The notes under the pieces: generated by a model
The model's input: only the letters and a program-made list of their open reading frames with translations
Databases searched by the model: none
Told to the model about the DNA's origin: nothing
Shown: positions 39,452-48,312 of the stretch, in pieces
Position numbering within the stretch: the stretch's first letter is position 1
Layout of the letters: each line of letters begins with the position of its first letter
Origin: Macrococcoides animalis
GTDB lineage: Bacteria; Bacillota; Bacilli; Staphylococcales; Staphylococcaceae
Length of the DNA: 64,000 nt
Assembly (NCBI RefSeq): GCF_047425875.1
Contig: NZ_CP179727.1
Location: 930,001 to 994,000, forward strand
Direction: 5' to 3'
Made by a program: the position numbers and the translations under genes

Positions 39452-42418
39452 ATGAAAGAAGCAACATCGCAAATGGTCAGCATTACATTGAATGGCAAAC
39501 CAATGGATGTACCGACGCAAGTTAGTATTTTAGACTACTTACGATTCAAAGGAATTGATGTTCCTGCGTTATGTTACCATCCTGATTTAGGTGCTATCGA
39601 AACATGTGATGCTTGTATCGTTGAAGTCAATGGGGAATTAGTTCGTGCGTGTAGCACTGAATTAAAAGACGGAGATATTGTTAGAACTGGTTCTAGTGAA
39701 GCATTTGAGGCACAAATGATTGCTATGGATAGAGTCTTAGCAAATCATGAACTTTACTGTACAGTATGTGATTTCAACAATGGGAACTGTACAATTCATA
39801 ACACTGTTAAAAATTTAAAAATCGATCATCAAGCAACAGCACAATCTCCAAAAGGTTACGACAAAAATGTCGGTAAATTCTATCGCTATGATCCAGACCA
39901 ATGTATCCTTTGTGGTCGATGTGTTCAAGCTTGTCAGAACGTTCAAGTCAATGAAACTTTAATGATTGACTGGGAATTAGAACGTCCTCGCGTTATTTGG
40001 GATGGTAGTACTGAAATGAATATCGATGATTCTTCATGTGTTAACTGTGGTCACTGTTCAACAGTATGTCCATGTAACGCTATGATGGAAGTCGATATGG
40101 TTGGTGAAGCTGGTTTCTTAACAGGTATGCTTAGAGATGCATTCCGTCCAGCGGTTGAAGTAACAAAAGCTGTAGAAACTGGTTATACACCATTAATGGC
40201 AATTTCAGACGTTGAAGCTGAAATGCGTAAAGATAGAATTAAGAAAACAAAAACAGTATGTACATACTGTGGAGTTGGTTGTTCATTTGAAGTTTGGACT
40301 AAAGACCGTGAAATCTTAAAAGTTGAACCATCTCCAGAAAGCCCAGCTAACCAAATTTCTACATGTGTGAAAGGTAAATTCGGTTGGGATTTCGTTAACT
40401 CTGGTGAGCGTTTAACTAAACCGTTAATCCGTGAAGCAGATGGCTTTAGAGAAGCAACTTGGGAAGAAGCTATGACATTAATCTCAAGTAAATTTAAAGA
40501 AACAATTGATAAAGATCCTGAACGTTTAGCATTTATCACGTCTTCAAAATGTACAAACGAAGAATCATATTTAATGCAAAAATTAGCTCGACAAGTTGTA
40601 GGAACAAACAACGTTGATAACTGTTCACGTTACTGTCAATCACCTGCAACAATGGGATTATGGAGAACAGTTGGTTACGGTGGTGACTCAGGTTCAATTA
40701 CTGATATCGGAAGTGCTGGATTAATCATCGGTTTAGGAACAAATACGGCTGAAGCACATCCAGTAATCGCAACACGTGTGAAGAGTGCCCAAAAATTACG
40801 TGGTGCAAAATTATTAGTTGTGGATATCCGCAAACATGAATTAGCAGAACGCGCAGATATGTTTGTACGTCCAAACCCAGGTTCAGATTTAGTGTGGTTA
40901 AACGCTGTTACGAAATATATCATCGACAATAACTGGCAAGATCAAGCATTCATTGATAAACACGTTAATAATTACGATGAACTTGTGAAGAGTCTTGAGA
41001 AATACACAATTGAATATGCGGCAGAACATACAGGTATGAGCGAAGCAGAAATCATTAAGATTGCTGAAATGATTCATGAAGCGAAATCTACTGTTGTTAT
41101 GTGGGCAATGGGTGTTACACAGCAACGTGGTGGTAGTGATACTTCTACAGCAATTTCTAACATGTTATTAGTAACTGGTAACTACATGAAACCAGGTGCA
41201 GGTTCTTACCCATTACGTGGACACAATAACGTTCAAGGTGCATCTGACATGGGTAGTATGCCATCTCACTTACCAGGTTACCAAAAGATTTCTGACCCAT
41301 TAGCTTTAGAAAAATTCGGTAAAGCTTGGAACGTTGAAATGAACCCTAAACTTGGACAAAACAACCACCAAATGGTTGATGCAATGCATGCTGGCGAGTT
41401 AGACATTCTTTACTTAAAAGGTGAAGACATGGGTATCGTTGACTCTAATATCAACTATGTTCGTGAAGGATTCGAAAAATTAAAATTCTTCGTCGTTCAA
41501 GATATCTTCTTCTCTAAAACAGCCGAATATGCAGATGTTATTTTACCGGCATCACCAAGTTTCGAAAAAGAAGGAACATTCTCAAATACAGAACGTCGTA
41601 TCCAACGTTTATATCAAGTGATGGAACCATTAGAAGGTACGAAACCAGACTGGAAGATCATCCAAGAGATTGCACAACACTTAGGTGCGGATTGGCATTA
41701 TAACCACCCTAGCGAAATCATGGAAGAAATCGCTGCATTAACACCAATTTATTCAGGTGTAACGTATGATCGTTTAGAAGGATTCAACAGTTTACAATGG
41801 CCAGTTCATGAAGATGGAACAGATTCACCATTATTATTTACAGATGGATTCCCATTTGAAGATAAGAAAGCGAACTTCTTCCCAGTAGAATGGACTGAAC
41901 CAACTGAATATGAAGCACAATATGATATTCATGTAAATAATGGCCGTTTATTAGAACACTTCCATGAAGGTAATATGACATATCAAGTTGAAGGTCTTGC
42001 GATGGAAACACCAGAAGCATTCTTAGAAGTCTCTCAAGATCTTGCAACTGAGCGCGGCATTGAAACAGGTAACTTATTACGTTTACAATCACCATATGGA
42101 CAAGTTGAAGTAAGAGCATTAATTACGGATCGTGTTTACGGTAAAGAAGTTTACCTACCAATGAACGACAATGGTAATGCTGCAATTAACTTATTATCAA
42201 GTTCAATTGCAGATAAAGATACATCTACACCAGCTTATAAAGAAACAAAAGCTAAACTCATCATCTTAGATAAAGGTACGAAATCACCATTACCAGAAAA
42301 CAACTTCCGTTTCGGTAACCGTACACCTCAAATGGGTGTAAATATTCAAGCTAAATGGGATAGAAAAGATTATGTATATCCAGGAGATATCGTTAAATCA
42401 AAAAGAGGTGATCAATAA
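39452..42418 (+). CDS. fdhA: Formate dehydrogenase alpha subunit (Mo-bis-MGD, cytosolic type)
   Basis: 988 residues. N-terminal 2Fe-2S domain (CYHPDLGAIETCDACIVEV), the NuoG-type His-Cys-Cys-Cys block (HELYCTVCDFNNGNCTIHN), two 4Fe-4S sites (CILCGRCVQAC, CVNCGHCSTVCPC) and a further 4Fe-4S at the start of the molybdopterin domain (CTYCGVGCSF). The Mo ligand is Cys395 in NCSRYCQSP. It is the staphylococcal FdhA-type oxidoreductase, formate to CO2. The Mo-site neighbour is Gln where E. coli FdhF has His. Overlaps the DUF1641 gene; preceded by 220 bases of AT-rich leader. Confidence 0.92.
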   Translation: MKEATSQMVSITLNGKPMDVPTQVSILDYLRFKGIDVPALCYHPDLGAIETCDACIVEVNGELVRACSTELKDGDIVRTGSSEAFEAQMIAMDRVLANHELYCTVCDFNNGNCTIHNTVKNLKIDHQATAQSPKGYDKNVGKFYRYDPDQCILCGRCVQACQNVQVNETLMIDWELERPRVIWDGSTEMNIDDSSCVNCGHCSTVCPCNAMMEVDMVGEAGFLTGMLRDAFRPAVEVTKAVETGYTPLMAISDVEAEMRKDRIKKTKTVCTYCGVGCSFEVWTKDREILKVEPSPESPANQISTCVKGKFGWDFVNSGERLTKPLIREADGFREATWEEAMTLISSKFKETIDKDPERLAFITSSKCTNEESYLMQKLARQVVGTNNVDNCSRYCQSPATMGLWRTVGYGGDSGSITDIGSAGLIIGLGTNTAEAHPVIATRVKSAQKLRGAKLLVVDIRKHELAERADMFVRPNPGSDLVWLNAVTKYIIDNNWQDQAFIDKHVNNYDELVKSLEKYTIEYAAEHTGMSEAEIIKIAEMIHEAKSTVVMWAMGVTQQRGGSDTSTAISNMLLVTGNYMKPGAGSYPLRGHNNVQGASDMGSMPSHLPGYQKISDPLALEKFGKAWNVEMNPKLGQNNHQMVDAMHAGELDILYLKGEDMGIVDSNINYVREGFEKLKFFVVQDIFFSKTAEYADVILPASPSFEKEGTFSNTERRIQRLYQVMEPLEGTKPDWKIIQEIAQHLGADWHYNHPSEIMEEIAALTPIYSGVTYDRLEGFNSLQWPVHEDGTDSPLLFTDGFPFEDKKANFFPVEWTEPTEYEAQYDIHVNNGRLLEHFHEGNMTYQVEGLAMETPEAFLEVSQDLATERGIETGNLLRLQSPYGQVEVRALITDRVYGKEVYLPMNDNGNAAINLLSSSIADKDTSTPAYKETKAKLIILDKGTKSPLPENNFRFGNRTPQMGVNIQAKWDRKDYVYPGDIVKSKRGDQ

Positions 42419-43104
42419 TGGCGCAACCTACTAGAATCGTTAAACCGATGGAAGTTGATGTTGAAGCAGTTCGTGCTAAGGAATTACGTGAATTAGAAGA
42501 TCAATTGATTCAGCATAAAGACACATTAAATAAACTCTTTAAATTACTTGAGCAATTAGATGACCATGAAGCGTTAAATGCAGCGAATGCTGCTTTAGCG
42601 CAAAGTGATCCCATCTTAACACGTATCTTAAAAGCTGTAAATGAAACTGAAACTGACCATGCGATTAGAAATGCATTGTTACTTGTTCAAGGTTTAGGTA
42701 AATTTAATTTCAGTGATATTGAACCTATGATCTTAAAGTTCAATAAAGGGTTAAAATTATCAACAGAATATAACCAAAGCAAACCACTCGGTTGGTTTGG
42801 ATTATTACAAGTGTTAACGAATAAAGACTTCGTTGAAGGATCAATCGTATTAACGAAATTTGTTAAAGGATTTGGAACTTCTTTCGATGAACTTAAGAAA
42901 GAACAAGGCATCGTTGACCCAGTTCACACAAACAAAGGTGACTTAGATGAAGTACATCATGTAGAATTACCAAGTAAAGTTGCACGTGATGAAGCCAAAC
43001 AGCAATACCTTACACAACAACAAAAACCATCAAATGCTAAATTTTATGGTATCGTTGCAGGTGCAGCAGCACTAGGTGTAAGTGCATTATTAAGAAGAAA
43101 ATAA
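42418..43104 (+). CDS. DUF1641 protein, formate dehydrogenase partner
   Basis: 228 residues. The DUF1641 core is in the middle (FSDIEPMILKFNKGLK, KPLGWFGLLQVLTNKDFVEGSIVLTKFVKGFG). A charged helical N-terminus precedes it, and the C-terminus ends with a hydrophobic segment (FYGIVAGAAALGVSALLRRK) that could anchor it to the membrane. Such genes (YrhD in Bacillus subtilis) sit with fdhA homologues, so it may dock the enzyme to the membrane or act as an accessory subunit. Start and stop overlap with fdhA (TAATG). Confidence 0.85.
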   Translation: MAQPTRIVKPMEVDVEAVRAKELRELEDQLIQHKDTLNKLFKLLEQLDDHEALNAANAALAQSDPILTRILKAVNETETDHAIRNALLLVQGLGKFNFSDIEPMILKFNKGLKLSTEYNQSKPLGWFGLLQVLTNKDFVEGSIVLTKFVKGFGTSFDELKKEQGIVDPVHTNKGDLDEVHHVELPSKVARDEAKQQYLTQQQKPSNAKFYGIVAGAAALGVSALLRRK

Positions 43105-43114
43105 TAATAAGCAT

Positions 43115-43155
43115 ACCTCAAGTAATCACGTAATGTGAAAACTTGAGGTTTTTAT
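43115..43155 (+). terminator. Terminator of the fdhA operon
   Basis: ACCTCAAGT/ACTTGAGGT stem (43115-43123 with 43141-43149), 17-base loop, then a T-rich tail. Confidence 0.75.
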
Positions 43156-43280
43156 TTATTTCTTGCAGAATATTTCTGTTTGATATTTCATCCTCCTTAA
43201 TCAAACGTTATAATTTTATTTTTTGACTCCAATAGTTAATCTATATAGAATTAAAATAAATTTTCTTACGAGGTGATGTC

Positions 43281-43703
43281 ATGTATAAATCGAAAACATC
43301 CATCGGGTTTATTCTCGCTGGTTTATACAATCTATTTGGCATTTTAATCTTTTCACAGGGGTTTACCAACCCACTACTAAATAAATACGACCCTATAGTT
43401 TTTTCTTGGGTTGGACAACTGTCTATTATGCTATGGGGACTCGCTTATATTTCAGTGGCTCGTAATTATTCCAAAGTACCCTATCTTATACTTGTCTTTG
43501 CCATTGAAAAAGCATTGTACGTTTATGTGTGGGCAGCATGGTTGATTGGTGATAGTAATCAATTAAATGAACTCTCGGACTTTCCTTTAACGAAAGTATT
43601 CTTCACAATATACGGCATTGGAGATTTAATCTCAGGACTATTTTTTGCGATTGTGGTATATAAACTATTTACCAAGCAAGCAAACAAAGAAGCATCAACT
43701 TAA
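43281..43703 (+). CDS. Small four-helix membrane protein, paralogue A
   Basis: 140 residues, four predicted membrane helices; not a family I recognise. Polar features inside the membrane part are well conserved with the second copy at 45113: NP-LL-x-YDP-VFSWVGQ-SI, YSKVPYL, FAIEKALYVYVW and WLIGDSNQL-ELS, IYGIGDLIS. Start follows CGAGGTGATGTC. The gene converges with the DUF418 gene and ends in a perfect terminator that overlaps its stop codon. Function unknown; a membrane-bound sensor or carrier is possible. Confidence 0.6.
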   Translation: MYKSKTSIGFILAGLYNLFGILIFSQGFTNPLLNKYDPIVFSWVGQLSIMLWGLAYISVARNYSKVPYLILVFAIEKALYVYVWAAWLIGDSNQLNELSDFPLTKVFFTIYGIGDLISGLFFAIVVYKLFTKQANKEAST

Positions 43704-43729
43704 ATTAACAAGTTGATGCTTCTTTGTTT
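43682..43729. terminator. Bidirectional terminator
   Basis: 20-bp perfect stem (43682-43701 with 43710-43729), 8-base loop; serves paralogue A and the converging DUF418 gene. Confidence 0.92.
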
Positions 43730-43734
43730 ATTAT

Positions 43735-44913
43735 CTAATTTATGCAACTGTTTTTTTTAGGATGAAGCGACCAATATGAGACAATGCGAACAAGGTATTC
43801 TAATGGTCCGAACTTAAAATGCTTTAAATATTTATGACTTGCAACCATTTGCAAGGCAAAAAAACAAGTCGCAATGATGATAGATAATATAAAGTTATTA
43901 TCTCCAAAACGATGTAATCCAAACCCATAATAAACCCAGGCATGGAAGAGAGATTGTGAAATATAGTTAGTGAGCGATAACTTTCCTACAGATTCAAAAT
44001 AACTAAATACTTTGATATGAGAAAACTTATTATATATCAACATATATAATGAAATATAACTTAGACTCACTGCATAAGTGGAAATACTCCCTAAATCAGC
44101 GATCCATGCATTTTGTGGATAGAATAACATCAATCCTTTGAATAGCAGAAATACGGGCATAAGTATTATCATTATCATTAGAAATTTAGAGTTATTTGAG
44201 CTAAAGAAGTTATTTTTAGCAAATATCATACCCAGTATAAAGAAGATGGGAATATAGAAGATGGATACAAATGCAGATATCGTTGATAACTGTGCTTCTT
44301 CTGTTGTAAATGGATAATCTTCTTCATGGAAGAATGCTCTTCTTTCGCTAGCATTTCCATATTTATATACTTTTATTTCTTTATTAAGAAACTGTTCCTG
44401 CTTTAAACTAAGATTGTCGTGACCTTTAGTCTGCTTTGTATTAGCTGAATCATATGAAATAAGACCCATAAACAGAATTATTGCAATACATAGCCCAATC
44501 ATGCCATACATGATTCTAATATTTCTTCGTACGAGCCAGAATAGACATATCAACATGCACCCATACAGAGAAAGAATATCACCATTAAATAAAAAGAATG
44601 CATGTAGTAATCCAAGAACAAATAAAATAATGCCACGTCTAATTAATACTAATTTTACAGATTTATTTTGTCTAGTTAAACTCTCACTCATCTTAACTAA
44701 ACCAAAACCAAATAATAGTAAGAATATAGGCATTGCACTATCATGTATTAATATATGATTAATATATAGTAATACTTTGTCTATCGTATTCAATCCATAA
44801 AAATCTGGATATTTCGCTCCGGTGATTCCGAATTGGAATATTAAAAGATTAGCAAATAATATCCCCAGTAAACTAAATCCTCTTAAACTATCAACTACTG
44901 TCAATCTTTTCAT
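43735..44913 (-). CDS. DUF418 membrane protein (YeiB-like)
   Basis: 392 residues with eight or more membrane helices. The opening VVDSLRGFSLLGILFANLLIFQ and the ending GPLEYLVRIVSYW (GP-x-E-x-x-WR pattern) are the signature of the DUF418/YeiB family, thought to be membrane acyltransferase-like or transport proteins; role unproven. The start at 44913 has a GAGGT site, whereas the longer frame has none. It sits between the two paralogous small membrane protein genes. Confidence 0.83.
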   Translation of the reverse strand: MKRLTVVDSLRGFSLLGILFANLLIFQFGITGAKYPDFYGLNTIDKVLLYINHILIHDSAMPIFLLLFGFGLVKMSESLTRQNKSVKLVLIRRGIILFVLGLLHAFFLFNGDILSLYGCMLICLFWLVRRNIRIMYGMIGLCIAIILFMGLISYDSANTKQTKGHDNLSLKQEQFLNKEIKVYKYGNASERRAFFHEEDYPFTTEEAQLSTISAFVSIFYIPIFFILGMIFAKNNFFSSNNSKFLMIMIILMPVFLLFKGLMLFYPQNAWIADLGSISTYAVSLSYISLYMLIYNKFSHIKVFSYFESVGKLSLTNYISQSLFHAWVYYGFGLHRFGDNNFILSIIIATCFFALQMVASHKYLKHFKFGPLEYLVRIVSYWSLHPKKNSCIN

Positions 44914-45112
44914 GTCAAATACCTCTTTATCATTAATACTCAACATCATATCACCAAAATCGTATTTTATAAGTATATTACTATAATATTTAAGGTAACT
45001 TTAAGGTAGAATTAAATATTAACTTGTAACATAAAATTTACAAGCAGTTTTTATGTAAAATAAATAGTTGGTCGATATAATAAAATTAATTTTAAATTAA
45101 GAGGTGTTTTCA

Positions 45113-45514
45113 TTGATTAGATTTAATGCTGAAACAGGTTTTATCCTTGTTGGGCTATATAATATCTTCAGTATTCTTATTTTCTCTAAATTTTTCACGA
45201 ATCCTTTACTCTTCCAATACGACCCTGCTGTTTTTTCATGGGTAGGTCAAATTTCTATATTATTTTGGGGCATCGCTTATATCGTAATATCCCATAAATA
45301 TACCAAAGTCCCATATCTCGTTTTATTCTTTGCCATTGAAAAGGCACTTTATGTTTTTGTGTGGTCTGATTGGCTTATAGGTGATAGTAATCGTCTTTCC
45401 GAACTTTCTACTCAGCCATTGACAGCATTATTTTTCTCAATATATGGTATCGGAGACTTAATTTCCTGCATATTTTTTGCTATTGTTGCCTATCGACTTA
45501 TGACTAATAAATAA
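45113..45514 (+). CDS. Small four-helix membrane protein, paralogue B
   Basis: 133 residues from a TTG start (45113), which is correctly spaced from the GAGGTG site; a GTG at 45104 overlaps that site. Similar to paralogue A over its whole length: GLYN-FSILIFSKFFTNPLL-QYDPAVFSWVGQ-SI, YTKVPYL, FAIEKALYVFVW, WLIGDSNRL-ELS, IYGIGDLIS. Four membrane helices are expected. The DUF418 gene lies between the copies on the other strand, which suggests duplication around it. Function unknown. Confidence 0.6.
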   Translation: MIRFNAETGFILVGLYNIFSILIFSKFFTNPLLFQYDPAVFSWVGQISILFWGIAYIVISHKYTKVPYLVLFFAIEKALYVFVWSDWLIGDSNRLSELSTQPLTALFFSIYGIGDLISCIFFAIVAYRLMTNK

Positions 45515-45530
45515 AGGAATACTCAATAAA

Positions 45531-45559
45531 TGCACCCAAAAATGAATTTTTTGGGTGCA
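45531..45559. terminator. Bidirectional terminator
   Basis: 12-bp perfect stem (45531-45542 with 45548-45559), TGAAT loop, with A-run and T-run inside the stem. Confidence 0.88.
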
Positions 45560-45591
45560 TTATATGACTTCAGATTTTATCTTCATACTAA

Positions 45592-46275
45592 TTAATCATC
45601 TCCGTCATCATCATCCTCTTCCCAATCTTCATCATCATCTGAATAATAATAATATGGATTCTGTTGAATTTGGACATTAGATTGTTTAGGAGGTTGCACT
45701 GCTGGTGCTGGCTTTTGAATAGGTTGTTGGTATACATTATTGTTTAGTGAATTTGAAGGAGCATCCATACCATTAGTGCTTTCACTTGAATAATTGGCAT
45801 TATTTGTTGTTGAAGAAGATTGTGGTGTATATGATTTTCGGACACTTTCATTATCTACAACCTGTTGTTTATTATTTTTTGTGTCTTCTTGTTTTACTTG
45901 TTTTTCTTTCGCCTTTTTCTTCTCAGCTATTAACCGCTGTCCTTTTTCCTTTTTTCTTTTCTCTTCTTCTTTTTTAACTTGTGCATCAGCAATAGTATCA
46001 AACTGCCTTAATGTTTTTAAATTAGAAATTTTTTCATTGTAACGGTCTATTTTAAATTGGAATCTTTTCTTTTTGTCTTCAACAATAATTTTGAAATATT
46101 GATTATTGGCTGTGGTCCTAAAGTCTTTAATTTCACCTGAATAACGTTCTTTCACCATCGCTCTAGCATCTTGTTCATTCATCATTGCTTTATTATTCTG
46201 AAAAATTACAAACGCAAGTACAAATATCAAGGCAACAGTAACGAAATACAAGAACGGTTTAATAATCTGATTCAA
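45592..46275 (-). CDS. Anchored PepSY-like protein with acidic tail
   Basis: 227 residues. One N-terminal membrane helix (about 7-25) and a PepSY-like domain (DARAMVKERYSGEIKDF...YFKIIVEDKKKRFQFKIDRYNEKISNLK, 35-88). A long Lys/Glu coiled segment, a Gln/Asn/Pro-rich linker and an acidic end (DDDEDWEEDDDDGDD) follow. PepSY-type modules often sit with envelope two-component systems and act as inhibitors or ligand sensors. It overlaps the histidine kinase stop by 17 bases and is the last gene of the unit. Its low-complexity C-terminal half may be exposed outside the membrane. Confidence 0.7.
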   Translation of the reverse strand: MNQIIKPFLYFVTVALIFVLAFVIFQNNKAMMNEQDARAMVKERYSGEIKDFRTTANNQYFKIIVEDKKKRFQFKIDRYNEKISNLKTLRQFDTIADAQVKKEEEKRKKEKGQRLIAEKKKAKEKQVKQEDTKNNKQQVVDNESVRKSYTPQSSSTTNNANYSSESTNGMDAPSNSLNNNVYQQPIQKPAPAVQPPKQSNVQIQQNPYYYYSDDDEDWEEDDDDGDD

Positions 46276-47629
46276 TGTACTTCTCCTTTATTGTTAATGT
46301 CATAGTGGTTCCACAGTTAATTTTAGATTCTACTTTTATTCCTATATTATTCGCTTGTGCTATTTCTTTAGCAATATATAAACCAAGACCACTTCCTCCA
46401 GTTTTTCTTGCTCTTGCTTTATCAACACGATAGAAGCGATTAAATATATTCTCAATACTTTCTTCAGGAATTCCGATACCTTGGTCTATAATATTAATTG
46501 CTATATCATTATGTGCTTCAATGATATGGATATCAACTTCCTTATTACTATATTTAATAGCATTATCAATAAAAATCGTAATAAGTTGAATAAATTGATC
46601 TTTTATTAATTTAACGTTTTCCTGTGATATTTTATTGACTACATTGATTTTTCTATGATGTGTCAATGATAATTTTTGGGCAGAGTGCTCGATAACTTCA
46701 AGTAAATTAAATGTGCTAACTTCGGCATTTTTACTGTTTTGTTGAAATGATGTAATTTGAAGCATTTGATGCGCTAAGTATTTCATACGTAGCGATTCTT
46801 CATGTATCGCATCTATTCCTTCTTCCAGCAAGTCGGGTTTAGTTTTACCGAATCTTTTGAGCATATCACTATAGCTCAGTATTATTGTTATTGGCGTTTT
46901 TAGTTCATGGGATGCATTCGCAATAAAGCTCTGTTCTTTCTCCTCTTGATCACTTAAGCGCTGCATCATTAGATTGAAAGCATCCGTTAAGTCATCTAAT
47001 TCTTTTGATGTATGTCCAAGTTTCTCAACTTTCTCATATCCTTTAGTCTTATTTATATTCGACATTTTATGAATAAGTTGATGTATTGGTTTTAAAATAT
47101 TGTGCGTTATGATGAGATTGAGTATAAAAATAATCAACGTTAGCATTATTGTAGAACCGATTAGAATCCATTTCAATGTTTCAAACGATTCAAATTTTAC
47201 ATCAATATTCTCATAGATTTGTAAGTTTGCAGTCTCTCCATCTTTCCAGATTATCGGAATTGATATATAAGCAAAATGATGCGCTCCTCTATGCAATGTC
47301 CCCTCAATTTGCTTTTCCGAGAATTCTTGTTTTAATAATTTATATTGTTGCTTCGTCATAATTTGTATTTTACTTTTATTATCGTCACCAATAACGGCAA
47401 TTGAGCCATCAGAGAGCAAGTGATTCACAATTATTTTTTCTCTATTTGTTTTATTATCGCTATTTTTTTCTATCTCTTTTATTATATTTATTGCTTTATT
47501 TTCTAATTGATACACTTCATTATTAATTGAGCTGTTCTTGAAAGTGATAAATACGATAATATTTACAATAATTAGTGTGAGAACAATCATCACAGTTGTG
47601 TAAATCTGTATTTTAGTTCTTAATTTCAT
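46259..47629 (-). CDS. Sensor histidine kinase (EnvZ/ArlS type)
   Basis: 456 residues. Two membrane helices (about 9-31 and 153-176) bracket an extracellular domain of about 120 residues. HAMP, DHp (SFIANASHELKTPI, phosphorylated His) and HATPase domains (DNAIKYSNKEVD, DQGIGIPEESIENIFNRFYR, GSGLGLYIAKEI) follow. It pairs with the response regulator 4 bases upstream in the same transcript. The signal is unknown; the DASS permease and glycerate kinase genes upstream hint at an organic acid. Confidence 0.9.
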   Translation of the reverse strand: MKLRTKIQIYTTVMIVLTLIIVNIIVFITFKNSSINNEVYQLENKAINIIKEIEKNSDNKTNREKIIVNHLLSDGSIAVIGDDNKSKIQIMTKQQYKLLKQEFSEKQIEGTLHRGAHHFAYISIPIIWKDGETANLQIYENIDVKFESFETLKWILIGSTIMLTLIIFILNLIITHNILKPIHQLIHKMSNINKTKGYEKVEKLGHTSKELDDLTDAFNLMMQRLSDQEEKEQSFIANASHELKTPITIILSYSDMLKRFGKTKPDLLEEGIDAIHEESLRMKYLAHQMLQITSFQQNSKNAEVSTFNLLEVIEHSAQKLSLTHHRKINVVNKISQENVKLIKDQFIQLITIFIDNAIKYSNKEVDIHIIEAHNDIAINIIDQGIGIPEESIENIFNRFYRVDKARARKTGGSGLGLYIAKEIAQANNIGIKVESKINCGTTMTLTIKEKYIESDY

Positions 47630-47633
47630 ATTT

Positions 47634-48302
47634 CTAATCCTTCATTAAGTATCCGATGCCGCGAACACTTTTTATATAGTCATGAGATTGGTCTAATTTC
47701 TTACGAATATATCTGACATAAACATCCACAATATTAGTATCTCCAACGAAGTCGTATCCCCATACATTTGCAATAATTTGTTCGCGATCAAGCACTTGAT
47801 TTTTATTGACCATAAAGTAATGTAATAAATCATATTCTTTTTGTGTAAAATCAATTATTTGATTATTAGCATATACCTCACGTGTATTCGTGTGCATTGA
47901 TAAAGTCTTAAATGTAATTATTTCAGATGTTTCTTGCGCTTTATTATTTTTCAAATGGACTCGGATTCTCGCTAACAGTTCTTCTATATCAAATGGTTTG
48001 GTCATATAATCATTAGCACCACCATCTAAACCACCAACTTTATCTATGACAGTATCACGTGCCGTTAACATAATAATTTTAATTTGATCGTCCTCTTTCC
48101 TAATCCGTCTTAAAACTTCCAGACCATTCAGTTCAGGAATCATAACGTCAAGAATAATTAAATCCACTTTACCAGTTTCATATAACTCCAAACCCTCTCG
48201 ACCAGTATATGCTTTAGTTACGTGGTATCCAGCATAAACTAATTCTAACTCAATAACACGTGCAATCTTCTCATCATCTTCAACGATTAGTATACGCTCC
48301 AT
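47634..48302 (-). CDS. OmpR-family response regulator
   Basis: 222 residues. Receiver domain: acidic pair VEDDE, phospho-acceptor Asp52 in LIILDVMIPELNG, Thr in IIMLTARD, Lys in TKPFDIEEL. The C-terminal winged helix has LTKEYDLLHYF-like TQKEYDLLHYFMVNKNQVLDREQIIANVWGY and VDVYVRYIRKKLD, as in OmpR/PhoB proteins. It works with the kinase encoded next. The gene follows the DASS permease gene by 10 bases. Confidence 0.93.
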   Translation of the reverse strand: MERILIVEDDEKIARVIELELVYAGYHVTKAYTGREGLELYETGKVDLIILDVMIPELNGLEVLRRIRKEDDQIKIIMLTARDTVIDKVGGLDGGANDYMTKPFDIEELLARIRVHLKNNKAQETSEIITFKTLSMHTNTREVYANNQIIDFTQKEYDLLHYFMVNKNQVLDREQIIANVWGYDFVGDTNIVDVYVRYIRKKLDQSHDYIKSVRGIGYLMKD

Positions 48303-48312
48303 AATTCACCTC

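Noticed and set aside
39323..39520. 65-codon minus-strand frame before fdhA
   Set aside because: Overlaps the fdhA start on the opposite strand, no ribosome site and no family resemblance; treated as a shadow.
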